A stretch of 64,000 bases of DNA from Saccharopolyspora kobensis (GTDB lineage: Bacteria > Actinomycetota > Actinomycetes > Mycobacteriales > Pseudonocardiaceae), in NCBI RefSeq assembly GCF_900108315.1, contig NZ_FNVB01000004.1:372001-436000 (forward strand). Reading direction: 5' to 3'. The notes beneath the pieces were generated by a model that saw only the letters and a list, made by a program, of their open reading frames with translations, had not been told where the DNA came from and did not search any database. This document shows positions 1 through 7,579 of the stretch, piece after piece. The number at the start of each line of letters is the position of its first letter. Within the stretch, counting starts at the first letter, position 1. Position numbers and translations under genes: made by a program.

Positions 1-1688
1 TGACGCCGATTTCTTCGGCTCCACCATCCCCGTTGGCCGAGGGTGGGCTGCGAGTCGTTGCGCTCGGCGGCATCGGCGAGGTCGGCCGCAACATGACCGT
101 CTTCGAGTACGGCGGCCGGCTGCTGATCGTCGACTGCGGCGTGCTGTTCCCCGAGGACGACGCACCCGGCGTGGACCTGATCCTGCCGGACTTCGGGGCG
201 ATCGAGAACCGGCTCGAGGACATCGACGCGCTGGTGCTCACGCACGGCCACGAGGACCACATCGGCGCGGTGCCGTTCTTGCTGCGGCTGCGCCCGGACC
301 TGCCGGTGGTGGGCTCGAAGTTCACTCTCGCGCTGCTGGCGGCGAAGTGCCGCGAGCACCGGCTGAGCCCGGTGCTGGTGGAGGTCGCCGAGGGCCAGCG
401 CAGCCAGCACGGCTCCTTCGACCTGGAGTTCTTCGCGGTCAACCACTCCATCCCGGACGCGCTCGCGGTGGCCATCCGCACGCCGGCCGGGGTGGCGCTG
501 CACACCGGTGACATCAAGCTGGACCAGCTGCCGCTGGACGGCCGGCTGACCGACCTGGCCGGGTTCTCCCGGCTCGGCGACGAGGGCGTGGACCTGTTCC
601 TGGTCGACTCCACGAACGCCGAGGTGCCCGGGTTCGTCACGCCGGAGCGCGAGATCGGGCCGGTGCTGGACCGGGTGATCGGCAAGGCCACCCAGCGGGT
701 GATCGTGGCCTGCTTCGCCAGCCACGTGCACCGCGTGCAGCAGGTGCTGGACGTCGCCGAGGCGCACGGCCGCAAGGTCTGCTTCGTCGGGCGCTCGATG
801 GTCCGCAACATGGGCATCGCGGCGGACCTGGGCATGCTGAACGTGCCGGACGGCCTGCTGGTCGACCTATCTGATGCGCTGGAGATGCCCGAGCACGAGG
901 TCGCGTTCGTCTCGACCGGTTCGCAGGGCGAGCCGCTGTCCGCGCTGTCCCGCATGGCGCGCGGGGAGCACAAGCAGATCAGCATCCGCGCCGGTGACAC
1001 GGTGGTGCTGGCCAGCTCGCTGATCCCCGGCAACGAGACCGCGGTGTTCGGCGTGGTCAACGGCCTGGTGCGGTTGGGCGCACAGGTGGTGCACCAGGGA
1101 CACGCGAAGGTGCACGTTTCCGGGCACGCCTCGGCCGGTGAGCTGCTGTACCTCTACAACGCGGTGCGGCCGAGCAACGTGATGCCGGTGCACGGCGAGT
1201 GGCGCCACCTGCGGGCGAACGCCGAGCTCGCCCGGCTGACCGGCGTGCCCGCGGACCGCGTGGTGATCGCCGAGGACGGTGTCGTGGTCGACCTGCTCGA
1301 CGGGATCGCCAGCATCGCCGGGCGGGTGGAGGTCGGGCACGTCTACGTCGACGGGCTGTCCGTCGGCGACGTGGGCGAGTCGACGCTGTCCGACCGCCTG
1401 GTGCTGGGCGAGGGCGGGTTCATCGCGATCACGGTCGCGGTGGAGGCCGCGACGGGCCGCGCGGTGTCGTCGCCGACGATCTCCGGCCGGGGCTTCTCCG
1501 ACGACCCGAAGGCGCTGGACGACGTGGTGCCGCTGGTGGAGATGGAGCTGGCCCGCACCGAGGCGGAGGGCATCACCGACACCCACCGGATCGCGCAGGC
1601 GGTGCGCCGGGTGGTCGGCCGCTGGGTGGCGGAGAAGTACCGCCGCCGCCCGATGATCGTGCCGAACGTCCTCCCGGTCGGCGCCTGA
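1..1688 (+). CDS. rnj: Ribonuclease J, 5' end cut off by window start
   Basis: Metallo-beta-lactamase/beta-CASP ribonuclease of RNA maturation and decay, acting in the cytoplasm. The zinc-binding motif HGHEDHIG lies near base 245, followed by the beta-CASP core and an RNase J C-terminal domain that runs to a TGA at 1686-1688. The reading frame is open back to base 3, and the in-frame TTG at 33 has no ribosome-binding site. The true start is therefore upstream of the window, and a few N-terminal residues are missing. Proximity to ftsK matches the mycobacterial rnj-ftsK order (family knowledge). A stem-loop at 1755-1785 may end the transcript. Confidence 0.93.
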   Translation, partial: TPISSAPPSPLAEGGLRVVALGGIGEVGRNMTVFEYGGRLLIVDCGVLFPEDDAPGVDLILPDFGAIENRLEDIDALVLTHGHEDHIGAVPFLLRLRPDLPVVGSKFTLALLAAKCREHRLSPVLVEVAEGQRSQHGSFDLEFFAVNHSIPDALAVAIRTPAGVALHTGDIKLDQLPLDGRLTDLAGFSRLGDEGVDLFLVDSTNAEVPGFVTPEREIGPVLDRVIGKATQRVIVACFASHVHRVQQVLDVAEAHGRKVCFVGRSMVRNMGIAADLGMLNVPDGLLVDLSDALEMPEHEVAFVSTGSQGEPLSALSRMARGEHKQISIRAGDTVVLASSLIPGNETAVFGVVNGLVRLGAQVVHQGHAKVHVSGHASAGELLYLYNAVRPSNVMPVHGEWRHLRANAELARLTGVPADRVVIAEDGVVVDLLDGIASIAGRVEVGHVYVDGLSVGDVGESTLSDRLVLGEGGFIAITVAVEAATGRAVSSPTISGRGFSDDPKALDDVVPLVEMELARTEAEGITDTHRIAQAVRRVVGRWVAEKYRRRPMIVPNVLPVGA

Positions 1689-1754
1689 TTCGCTCACCCG
1701 TCCGAGGGGTGATTTCGGTTCGTTGATCCCAATTCTCCGATTACTCCGCGTTGT

Positions 1755-1785
1755 GTGGATCGCCACCGGGTGGTCTGCGATCCAC
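1755..1785 (+). terminator. Stem-loop downstream of rnj
   Basis: Nine-base arms GTGGATCGC and GCGATCCAC enclose a 13-base loop and are followed by a short T-containing stretch. It lies 67 bases after the RNase J stop and before the secreted-protein gene. It could be the rnj terminator or part of the leader of the next gene. The rest of 1689-1916 shows nothing else clear. Confidence 0.4.
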
Positions 1786-1916
1786 TTTGGAGGGACACGA
1801 CAGGCCGCGGTGGAGATCGGCTGCCAGGGTGGATGACGCCGGTGCGGGAGGTACCCACCCCGACGTGGGACCAGCGGACCGGCGGAACCACCAAATCGGA
1901 GGATTGGGGTCTTCAG

Positions 1917-2156
1917 GTGCGTACTTCGACTCGGCTTCTCGGTGCTGCGGCCGCAACGGCTGCCCTGCTGGCGATCGGTTCCCCGGCCTTCGCCGACAGC
2001 TACGACAACGACGGGATCAACCTGCTGAACGACAACAACGTCAGCCTCCTGCCGATCCAGCTGTGCGGCAACAACGTGGGCGTCCTGGCGCTGGTCGCGC
2101 CGATCGGCTCGCCGCAGGTGAACTACTGCGTCAACGCCCCGATCTGGGAAGGCTGA
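1917..2156 (+). CDS. Small secreted chaplin-like protein
   Basis: 79-residue precursor. The GTG at 1917 was chosen because a signal peptide starts there (Arg-Thr-Ser-Thr-Arg, an alanine/leucine core, cleavage near AFA-DS) and GGAGGA lies at 1898-1903. The frame is open further upstream but codes for no signal there. The mature part of about 50 residues has two cysteines, in LCGNNVG and NYC, with hydrophobic stretches between. This resembles the chaplin pattern of amyloid-forming surface proteins in sporulating actinomycetes. The similarity is in pattern only, so a generic small secreted protein is the alternative. A strong terminator follows. Confidence 0.6.
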   Translation: MRTSTRLLGAAAATAALLAIGSPAFADSYDNDGINLLNDNNVSLLPIQLCGNNVGVLALVAPIGSPQVNYCVNAPIWEG

Positions 2157-2174
2157 CAGCAACCTCACGCACGC

Positions 2175-2211
2175 CAGAAGGGCCGACCTCCACCGGAGGC
2201 CGGCCCTTCTG
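2175..2211. terminator. Bidirectional terminator
   Basis: Long near-perfect hairpin with outer arms CAGAAGGGCCG and CGGCCCTTCTG. It sits between the convergent ends of the chaplin-like gene (+) and the EspG-like gene (-), so it probably serves both. Confidence 0.75.
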
Positions 2212-2228
2212 CTGCACCTGGAACCGCG

Positions 2229-3059
2229 TCAGATCCTCGCGGCCGGCCTGGTCAGCACCTTGATCATCTCCTCGATGGAGGAGATGAGCTTCCGGCTGTC
2301 GGCGGGAGCGAGCGTGTACCACTCGCGGCCGTCGCGGCCCGGTTTGCGCTGGGCCAGGAAGCAGCCCGCTTCGGTGGCGAAGAACTGGACGTTGAACGGC
2401 AGCGTGTGCATCCGGCGTACCTTCTGGTCGTAGGCGCGGACGGTGAACAGCCCTTCCAGGGTCCGCTTCGCGGAGAAGGCCTGCACGAGGGTCTTCGCGT
2501 CGTTGCCGCGAATCCCGTTGGCGGACAACGCCGAACCGAAGGTTCCCTCGCCGCTGCTCATGCGCTTGCCCGCCCGGTCCAGCTGCTCGTAGGGCACCGA
2601 GACCGAAACGCCCTCGCCCGCGGTGATCCGGCCGAGCAGGTTCACCGCGTTGCCGGCCGGGCCGCCGTGCTCGTGGCGCTTGATGCGGATGTCCCGCAGC
2701 GCGTTCTGCGCGTCGCCGTCGGCCTGGTAGGCCTGGATCGTGCTGCGACCGTGCTCCACCAGCACCGCGTTGAAGCTCTCGCCCTCCCGGGAGTTGACGG
2801 CGACCCCGACCGCCAGCGGCGGCCGCGCCAGCAGCTGGATGGCGTCCTCCAGGAACGGGTGGAGATCACCGCCGTCGAGCAGGCCCTGCTGGGCCAGCTG
2901 CTGCCGCCCGCGTTCGGCCGCCGCGCGACGGTCGTCGTCGGTGGCCTCCACCGGCAGCCAGCCGACCCGCAGCAGCGGGTGCAGCTGCAGGTCGAACTCG
3001 GTGCAGAGGTAGGTAGCGGCGGTGGGGGAGAGGCTGAGTTCGCGCCCCGCCACGATCAC
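2229..3059 (-). CDS. ESX secretion-associated protein, EspG family
   Basis: 276 residues. EspG proteins are cytosolic chaperones that bind PPE partners and deliver them to type VII (ESX) secretion machines. The sequence shows the family's mixed alpha/beta layout: an N-terminal segment ending LCTEFDLQLHPLL, a central VAVNSREGESFNAVLVEHG strand region, and a C-terminal GCFLAQRKPGRDGREWYTLA segment. Its ATG overlaps the stop of the PPE gene by 4 bases, so the two are probably co-translated. No ESX core component (EccB, EccD, MycP) is present in the window, so this is an orphan chaperone-substrate cassette. Last gene of a four-gene minus-strand run. Confidence 0.8.
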   Translation of the reverse strand: MIVAGRELSLSPTAATYLCTEFDLQLHPLLRVGWLPVEATDDDRRAAAERGRQQLAQQGLLDGGDLHPFLEDAIQLLARPPLAVGVAVNSREGESFNAVLVEHGRSTIQAYQADGDAQNALRDIRIKRHEHGGPAGNAVNLLGRITAGEGVSVSVPYEQLDRAGKRMSSGEGTFGSALSANGIRGNDAKTLVQAFSAKRTLEGLFTVRAYDQKVRRMHTLPFNVQFFATEAGCFLAQRKPGRDGREWYTLAPADSRKLISSIEEMIKVLTRPAARI

Positions 3060-4357
3060 CGTCCCCCGTTGGGCATGTCGCCGAAGACCGGCGGCGCGAC
3101 CTTGTCCATGTCGTTGGTGAAGACGTCGTCCTGCTCCTGCAGCCAGCCGGGACGCTCGTGCTCCTGGTCCTCCTCGCCCTGCTTGCCGCGCGCGGCTCCG
3201 CCAGCGCCGCCCATGCCACCGGCGGCACCGCGCCCGCCGGCACCCGCTGCGCCGGGGCCGTTGGCGCCTGAGCCGGAGCCCATGCCCCCGCCGAGGCTGC
3301 CCGCGCCCGCGCGCCCACCGGCGCCGAGCTGGTTGCCACCACCGGCACCGACGCCACCCCCGCGCGGCATGCCGCCGCCGGGCCCACCGCCCGGGCCGCG
3401 TCCGCTGCCGGGGCCGCCGTTAGGCGACGGAGCCCAGCGGCCGTTGTAGGGGTTCTGCCGTTCCCACGCACCGGTCTGCGGGTTCTGCCGGTAGAGCGTT
3501 CCGTCCGGCCCGCGAACGACCCCGGGCGGAAGCCCCGGCCCCTGCCCCTGTCCGGGAGTCGGCGTCGCCCACACCGGCGAGGTGCCGGCCGGAGGAGCGG
3601 AAGGAGTGGGGGAGTAGGACGGCGTCGGGCTCGGCACCGAAGCCCACGAAGAAGAAGTGCCCGCCGGAGCCGAGGTGATCCCGCTGCCGCTGGTGTAGCC
3701 GGACGGGGTGTTCGAGTAACCGCTGGGCGTGCTCGGGTACGGAGTGGAGTTCTGCGGCGGCGGAGGCGGCGGCTGGTCAGCGGGCTTGAACTCCGGCATC
3801 TGAGCGATGGCGGCTTCGGTCTGCGCCCGGTACTGCGTCATGGCGTCGGTCGCCTGCTGATTGGTCTCGGCGAAGGCTTCCTGGCGCTCTTCGTAGTCGC
3901 TCATCCAGCCGGTGATCGGGTTGGAATCCAGACCCCAGTCCTCGACCCACCCCTTCTGCGGCGGATCGAGGACGGCCTCCTTGCCGCTGGGCAGCGTCTC
4001 CCCCTGGGCGGGCAACGAGGTGAAGGTGTGCCGCTGGTTGTCGTCCTGCATCTGGACCGCGCTGCGAATGCCCTGCGAGGTGTTGGCGGCCGCCTCGGCG
4101 AGCGGCATCACCTCGGCGATCGAGGCGTTGGCGGCGTCGGCGGCCTTGCCCTGGTGCGCGGTCTCCGCCTTGCGCAGCGCAGTCTCGACGTCACCTACGA
4201 GGCCCTGAAAGTCATCGGCGACTTCACCCCACTGCTCCGCCCCGTTTCCCGTCGGCGAGGGCAGCGCTGAAGCGTCAGGAGCCCCGCCCATCTGGGTCCG
4301 GTACTCCTTGGCCGCGCTCAGGTAGCACGGCTCCATACTCAAGCTCGGTGTCGTCAC
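3056..4357 (-). CDS. PPE-domain protein with Pro/Gly-rich C-terminus
   Basis: 433 residues. The first 190 or so are predicted helical, including a GKAADAANASIAEVMPLAEA helix typical of PPE-type ESX substrates. They are followed by about 230 residues of proline-, serine- and glycine-rich low-complexity sequence and a short acidic tail. Probably exported by a type VII system and chaperoned by the overlapping EspG-like product. The low-complexity part could span or attach to the cell envelope. There is no classical PPE tripeptide at the N-terminus, so assignment rests on helix pattern and context. Confidence 0.7.
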   Translation of the reverse strand: MTTPSLSMEPCYLSAAKEYRTQMGGAPDASALPSPTGNGAEQWGEVADDFQGLVGDVETALRKAETAHQGKAADAANASIAEVMPLAEAAANTSQGIRSAVQMQDDNQRHTFTSLPAQGETLPSGKEAVLDPPQKGWVEDWGLDSNPITGWMSDYEERQEAFAETNQQATDAMTQYRAQTEAAIAQMPEFKPADQPPPPPPQNSTPYPSTPSGYSNTPSGYTSGSGITSAPAGTSSSWASVPSPTPSYSPTPSAPPAGTSPVWATPTPGQGQGPGLPPGVVRGPDGTLYRQNPQTGAWERQNPYNGRWAPSPNGGPGSGRGPGGGPGGGMPRGGGVGAGGGNQLGAGGRAGAGSLGGGMGSGSGANGPGAAGAGGRGAAGGMGGAGGAARGKQGEEDQEHERPGWLQEQDDVFTNDMDKVAPPVFGDMPNGGR

Positions 4358-4375
4358 TTCTTTCCCCCAATATCG

Positions 4376-4939
4376 CTATTTCGCCGAAGGAAGGGCAGGC
4401 ACAGCGGCTTCGAGAGCCTGCTGCGCAAGACCACATGCGTCCTTGGACTTGTCGGAAAAATATGTCTGCGAGCTCAGGATCTCGTTTTCCTTGGTGGCAA
4501 GGAAGATGTCGCAGGTTCCCTGTGTCTTGGGATCGTTCCGGTTCGCGCGAACAGCCGGGTGGCCCGCGATGGTGAGTTCTGCAAAGTCTGCGAACTGCGT
4601 CCGATTGTCCAGATAGGACGAAAGCGGGCGATCGGGGAGCACTGCCAAACCCAGGCTTTCGCTCTGATCGGCGGAGTACCAGCCGCAGGCCCGGCGCGAA
4701 TCGTCCGACTCGTCATCCCCTGGGAGTTCGAGCCCGAAGCCTGTTGCCGCATCCGGTGGGAGCAGGTCGCAGGGCGGGACTGTGGCGGCGTCCTTGGGAT
4801 TGCTGATCTGCGTACCGGACGCGGGTGGGGTGCTCTGCGATGGCTGTTCTCCACCGGGCTCCGGTGTCTGGGTTCCGCACGCCGCCAGCAGGACGGCCAT
4901 GACCAGGCTTGCGCCGAGAACGGCACCGCGTTTCAACAC
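4376..4939 (-). CDS. DUF3558-type lipoprotein
   Basis: 187 residues from the GTG at 4939, preceded by GAGGAG; a TTG at 4960 in the same frame is less likely. The signal peptide has a basic start (LKR), a hydrophobic core and the lipobox LAAC, so it is predicted to be a membrane-anchored exported lipoprotein. After a Pro/Ser/Thr linker comes a domain with paired cysteines (PPCDLL, RACGWY, GTCDIF, DACGLA), as in DUF3558. Function unknown. In related actinomycetes such genes accompany EspG/PPE cassettes, as here. Base composition is visibly less GC-rich than in the housekeeping genes. Confidence 0.75.
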   Translation of the reverse strand: MLKRGAVLGASLVMAVLLAACGTQTPEPGGEQPSQSTPPASGTQISNPKDAATVPPCDLLPPDAATGFGLELPGDDESDDSRRACGWYSADQSESLGLAVLPDRPLSSYLDNRTQFADFAELTIAGHPAVRANRNDPKTQGTCDIFLATKENEILSSQTYFSDKSKDACGLAQQALEAAVPALPSAK

Positions 4940-4966
4940 GTCACTCCTCGCGATCAACAAAGATTC

Positions 4967-5293
4967 TCACGCCTGCGGGGCGGTACGGCGCTGGTCAACG
5001 CTTGCGGCGTCGTCCAGCGACTCGTACTCCTTGAGCGTCTCCTCATACCCCTGGATCTTCGCATCAAGTTTGTCGGCAAGAGCTGTGGCGAAGGCTTCCA
5101 GCGATCCGGCGTCGCCGACGGCCCGTTGCTTGACTGCTTCCTTGAACATCTGCGTGGCCCGGTCGCCAGCGGTGAGCTCGCCAGCGTCGATGCTTGCGGC
5201 CTTTCGCCGAAGTGCCACTACGCGTTTCTGTGCCGCCTTCAAATCCGCGATCGCTTCGCGCAGTGAGTCTGGGTCTACCCGGAATCCGGTCAT
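4967..5293 (-). CDS. Small helical protein of the ESX cassette
   Basis: 108 residues from the ATG at 5293, which has AGAAGGGGGA seven bases upstream; the frame is open to 5518 but lacks other support. Almost entirely helical and charged, with MTGFRVDPDSL at the start and no signal peptide. Size and position at the head of the DUF3558-PPE-EspG run suggest a WXG100-like or EspC-like export substrate, although no WxG is seen. First gene of the operon. Confidence 0.6.
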   Translation of the reverse strand: MTGFRVDPDSLREAIADLKAAQKRVVALRRKAASIDAGELTAGDRATQMFKEAVKQRAVGDAGSLEAFATALADKLDAKIQGYEETLKEYESLDDAASVDQRRTAPQA

Positions 5294-5536
5294 GTGAATG
5301 TCCCCCTTCTCATGACGCTCTCTGGTTGCTGATCCATTTTGTGTGATCACCGCGCGTGACCACAGCAGGTTGACTCGGTCGACACTATGGCGCTGATCAC
5401 CATATCGAGGCTGCTGAGTCGGCCAGCCGTTCACCTGAACGTCGCAGTGCGTGACTAGGGGTGTCGTGAACGCGAACGGCGCTGCCTCCCGCGAGTCAGC
5501 CCCGTTCTCAGCGCCCAACAGCCGTTCGCGGTGGTT

Positions 5537-6403
5537 TCAGTCCCCGTGGTCGGTGAGTCGCTGGGTGGCGATGACGGCGAGGAGATCCAGTTTGTCGGCG
5601 CTGTCCGTGCCTACCGCGGGGGTGAACCAGAGGAGTCGTTGGCGGCCGTCTTCGCTGAACAGGTGCAGGCAGTTGACGTCGAGGACTCCCAGGGCGGGGT
5701 GGACGAGGCGCTTTCGGTCGTTGCGGCGGAATGCCACGTCGTGCTCGGCCCAGAGTTCGGCGAATTCGGGAGAGCGGTGGAGCAGCGTTGCGATCAGCGA
5801 GCTCGCTTCGGTGTCGCGGGCGTCCCGGCGCGCTGCTGCGGCCCGCAGGTCGGCGGCCAACGCCCGGGATTGCGTCGGGTGGTCCTCCTCGGGGTAGATC
5901 CGCCGTGCTTCGGGGTCGGTGAACCACCGGTGGATGAAGCTCGCTTCCTGGCCGTGGAAGCCCGATTGGTCGCCGAGCAGGGCGACGGCGAGCGGGTTCT
6001 GCACGAGAGTGGCGTGCAGATCGGTGATGACCTGGGCTGGCGTCGAGGTCAGCCGGGTGAGCAGGTCGAGCATGCCGGGGTGGACGTGCGAGGAGAGGCC
6101 GCCCTGCACCGGGACCGGGCGATCGGCGAGGTGGTAGAGGTGATCGCGCTCGTCGGCGGTCAGCCGCAGGGCCCGTGCGAGGGCCGCGAGCATCTGCTCG
6201 GACGGTTGGGAGCCGGCGCCGCGTTCCAGCTCGTTGTAGTAGTCCACCGACGCGCCCGCGAGCTGGGCCACCTCGTCGCGGCGCAGCCCGGGCACGCGGC
6301 GCCGCGGGCCGCGGACGAGCCCCACCTCCTCGGGGCGGATGCGCTCGCGCCGGGATCGGAGGAACGCGCCCAGCTCGGTGTGCTTCGCGGACTTCACGAC
6401 CAC
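5537..6403 (-). CDS. HTH regulator with MmyB-like ligand-binding domain
   Basis: 288 residues. An N-terminal XRE-type helix-turn-helix (about residues 10-80, LRSRRERIRPEEVGL then GLRRDEVAQLAGASVDYYNE) is followed by a MmyB-like PAS-related domain (about 105-280) that in family members binds fatty-acid-like ligands. GTG start at 6403, with another GTG two codons on. Divergent from an SDR gene 80 bases away, the usual layout in which this family controls the neighbouring oxidoreductase. Local repression is inferred. Confidence 0.85.
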   Translation of the reverse strand: MVVKSAKHTELGAFLRSRRERIRPEEVGLVRGPRRRVPGLRRDEVAQLAGASVDYYNELERGAGSQPSEQMLAALARALRLTADERDHLYHLADRPVPVQGGLSSHVHPGMLDLLTRLTSTPAQVITDLHATLVQNPLAVALLGDQSGFHGQEASFIHRWFTDPEARRIYPEEDHPTQSRALAADLRAAAARRDARDTEASSLIATLLHRSPEFAELWAEHDVAFRRNDRKRLVHPALGVLDVNCLHLFSEDGRQRLLWFTPAVGTDSADKLDLLAVIATQRLTDHGD

Positions 6404-6431
6404 CAGTCTGGGACAGCTGGGGCAGCCGGCA

Positions 6432-6450
6432 CAGGGGACGCCATCCCCTG
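6432..6450. promoter_or_regulatory. Candidate operator between regulator and SDR
   Basis: Inverted repeat CAGGGGA and TCCCCTG with a 5-base spacer, in the 80-base divergent gap between the MmyB-like regulator and the SDR gene. Its position suits an operator for the regulator. This is inferred from placement only. Confidence 0.35.
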
Positions 6451-6483
6451 GTACCGCCCGCAGGTGCCCCGCACCGTGGAGGC

Positions 6484-7242
6484 ATGACTTCCACCGACAC
6501 CACCAGTGCGGCGGTCGGCCGGGTCGCGGTCGTCACCGGGGGCTCGCGCGGCATCGGCCGGGCCGTGTCCCACCGGCTCAGCTCCGGCGGCTGGGCCGTC
6601 GTCGTCAACTACGCCACCGACGCCGCTGCCGCGGAGGAGACGGTGGCCGCTCTCACCACCGCCGGTGGCACGGCGCTCGCGGTCCAGGCCGACGTCGCCG
6701 ACGAGAACGCCGTCGCAGCGCTCTTCGACCGGACGGAGGCGGCGTTCGGGGGCGTGGACGTCGTCGTGAACGCTGCGGGGCGCTTGGCGCTCTCGCCCAT
6801 CGCCGAACTCGACCTGAACGTCCTCGACCAGCTGCACCGGACCAATGTCCGCGGAGCTTTCGTCGTCGCCCAGCTGGCCGCGCAGCGCCTGCGCGCAGGC
6901 GGTTCCCTCGTGTGCTTCTCCAGTTCCGTCGTCGGCACGCAGTTCCCCGACTATGGCGCGTACGCCGCCAGCAAGGGCGCGATCGAGGCGATGACCCTGA
7001 TCCTGGCGCGCGAGCTGCGCGGGCGCGACATCACCGTGAACACCGTCGCCCCGGGCCCGACCGCAACCGAGCTCTTCCTCGAGGGCAAGACGGAGGAGCA
7101 GGTCGAGTCGCTGGCCAAGGCACCGCCGCTGGAGCGCCTGGGCACCCCGGAGGACATCGCCGCTGTCGTCGCGTTCCTGACCAGCGCCGAGGGCCGCTGG
7201 GTCAACGGCCAGATCCTGCGCGCGAACGGCGGCATGGTGTGA
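6484..7242 (+). CDS. Short-chain dehydrogenase/reductase
   Basis: 252-residue classical SDR, NAD(P)-dependent, substrate unknown. Visible motifs: cofactor-binding TGGSRGIG near residue 19, NAAG near 96, catalytic Ser in CFSSSVVG, YAASKGA (Tyr and Lys of the active site), and the PGPTATE segment. ATG at 6484 with GGAGG just upstream. Divergent from an MmyB-like regulator and 68 bases before a tautomerase gene, so the three form a regulated oxidoreductase module. Confidence 0.9.
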   Translation: MTSTDTTSAAVGRVAVVTGGSRGIGRAVSHRLSSGGWAVVVNYATDAAAAEETVAALTTAGGTALAVQADVADENAVAALFDRTEAAFGGVDVVVNAAGRLALSPIAELDLNVLDQLHRTNVRGAFVVAQLAAQRLRAGGSLVCFSSSVVGTQFPDYGAYAASKGAIEAMTLILARELRGRDITVNTVAPGPTATELFLEGKTEEQVESLAKAPPLERLGTPEDIAAVVAFLTSAEGRWVNGQILRANGGMV

Positions 7243-7310
7243 CGCCCGGCTCTGTTCCGACGCAGCGGCCCGCCGAACCGCTCACCCAACACAACCCCAG
7301 GAGGAAACCC

Positions 7311-7520
7311 GTGCCATTCGCGCACTTCAAGGTCCCCGCCGACACCATCACCGCGGCGGACAAGAAGAAGATCATCGAACGCACCACCGACCTGTACGCC
7401 GAGATCTACGGGGAGCGGGCGCGGCCGACCACGGTCGTTGTCGTCGACGAGGTCGTTGACGGTGGTTGGGGCGTGGCCGGCAACGTCCTGACCGCCGCCA
7501 TGCTCAACGGCGACGCCTGA
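7311..7520 (+). CDS. 4-oxalocrotonate tautomerase-like protein
   Basis: 69 residues. GTG at 7311 follows AGGAGG at 7300-7305 and places Pro as residue 2, so Met removal leaves the N-terminal catalytic proline of the tautomerase superfamily (PFAHFKVP). Such enzymes shift double bonds in small dicarbonyl or dienol substrates. It follows the SDR gene and ends at a strong terminator, so it is likely co-transcribed with it. The substrate cannot be told from sequence. Confidence 0.85.
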   Translation: MPFAHFKVPADTITAADKKKIIERTTDLYAEIYGERARPTTVVVVDEVVDGGWGVAGNVLTAAMLNGDA

Positions 7521-7529
7521 TCGCCACGT

Positions 7530-7563
7530 GCGACGGCCCGGCACCGTGGTGCCGGGCCGTCGC
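7530..7563. terminator. Bidirectional terminator
   Basis: Perfect 15-base arms (7530-7544 and 7549-7563) with a 4-base loop, between the convergent tautomerase (+) and S33 peptidase (-) genes. Confidence 0.85.
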
Positions 7564-7579
7564 GTAGCGGGAACCCGCG

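Noticed and set aside
33..35. TTG at 33 as the RNase J start
   Set aside because: No Shine-Dalgarno, and the frame is open to the window edge; the start lies outside.
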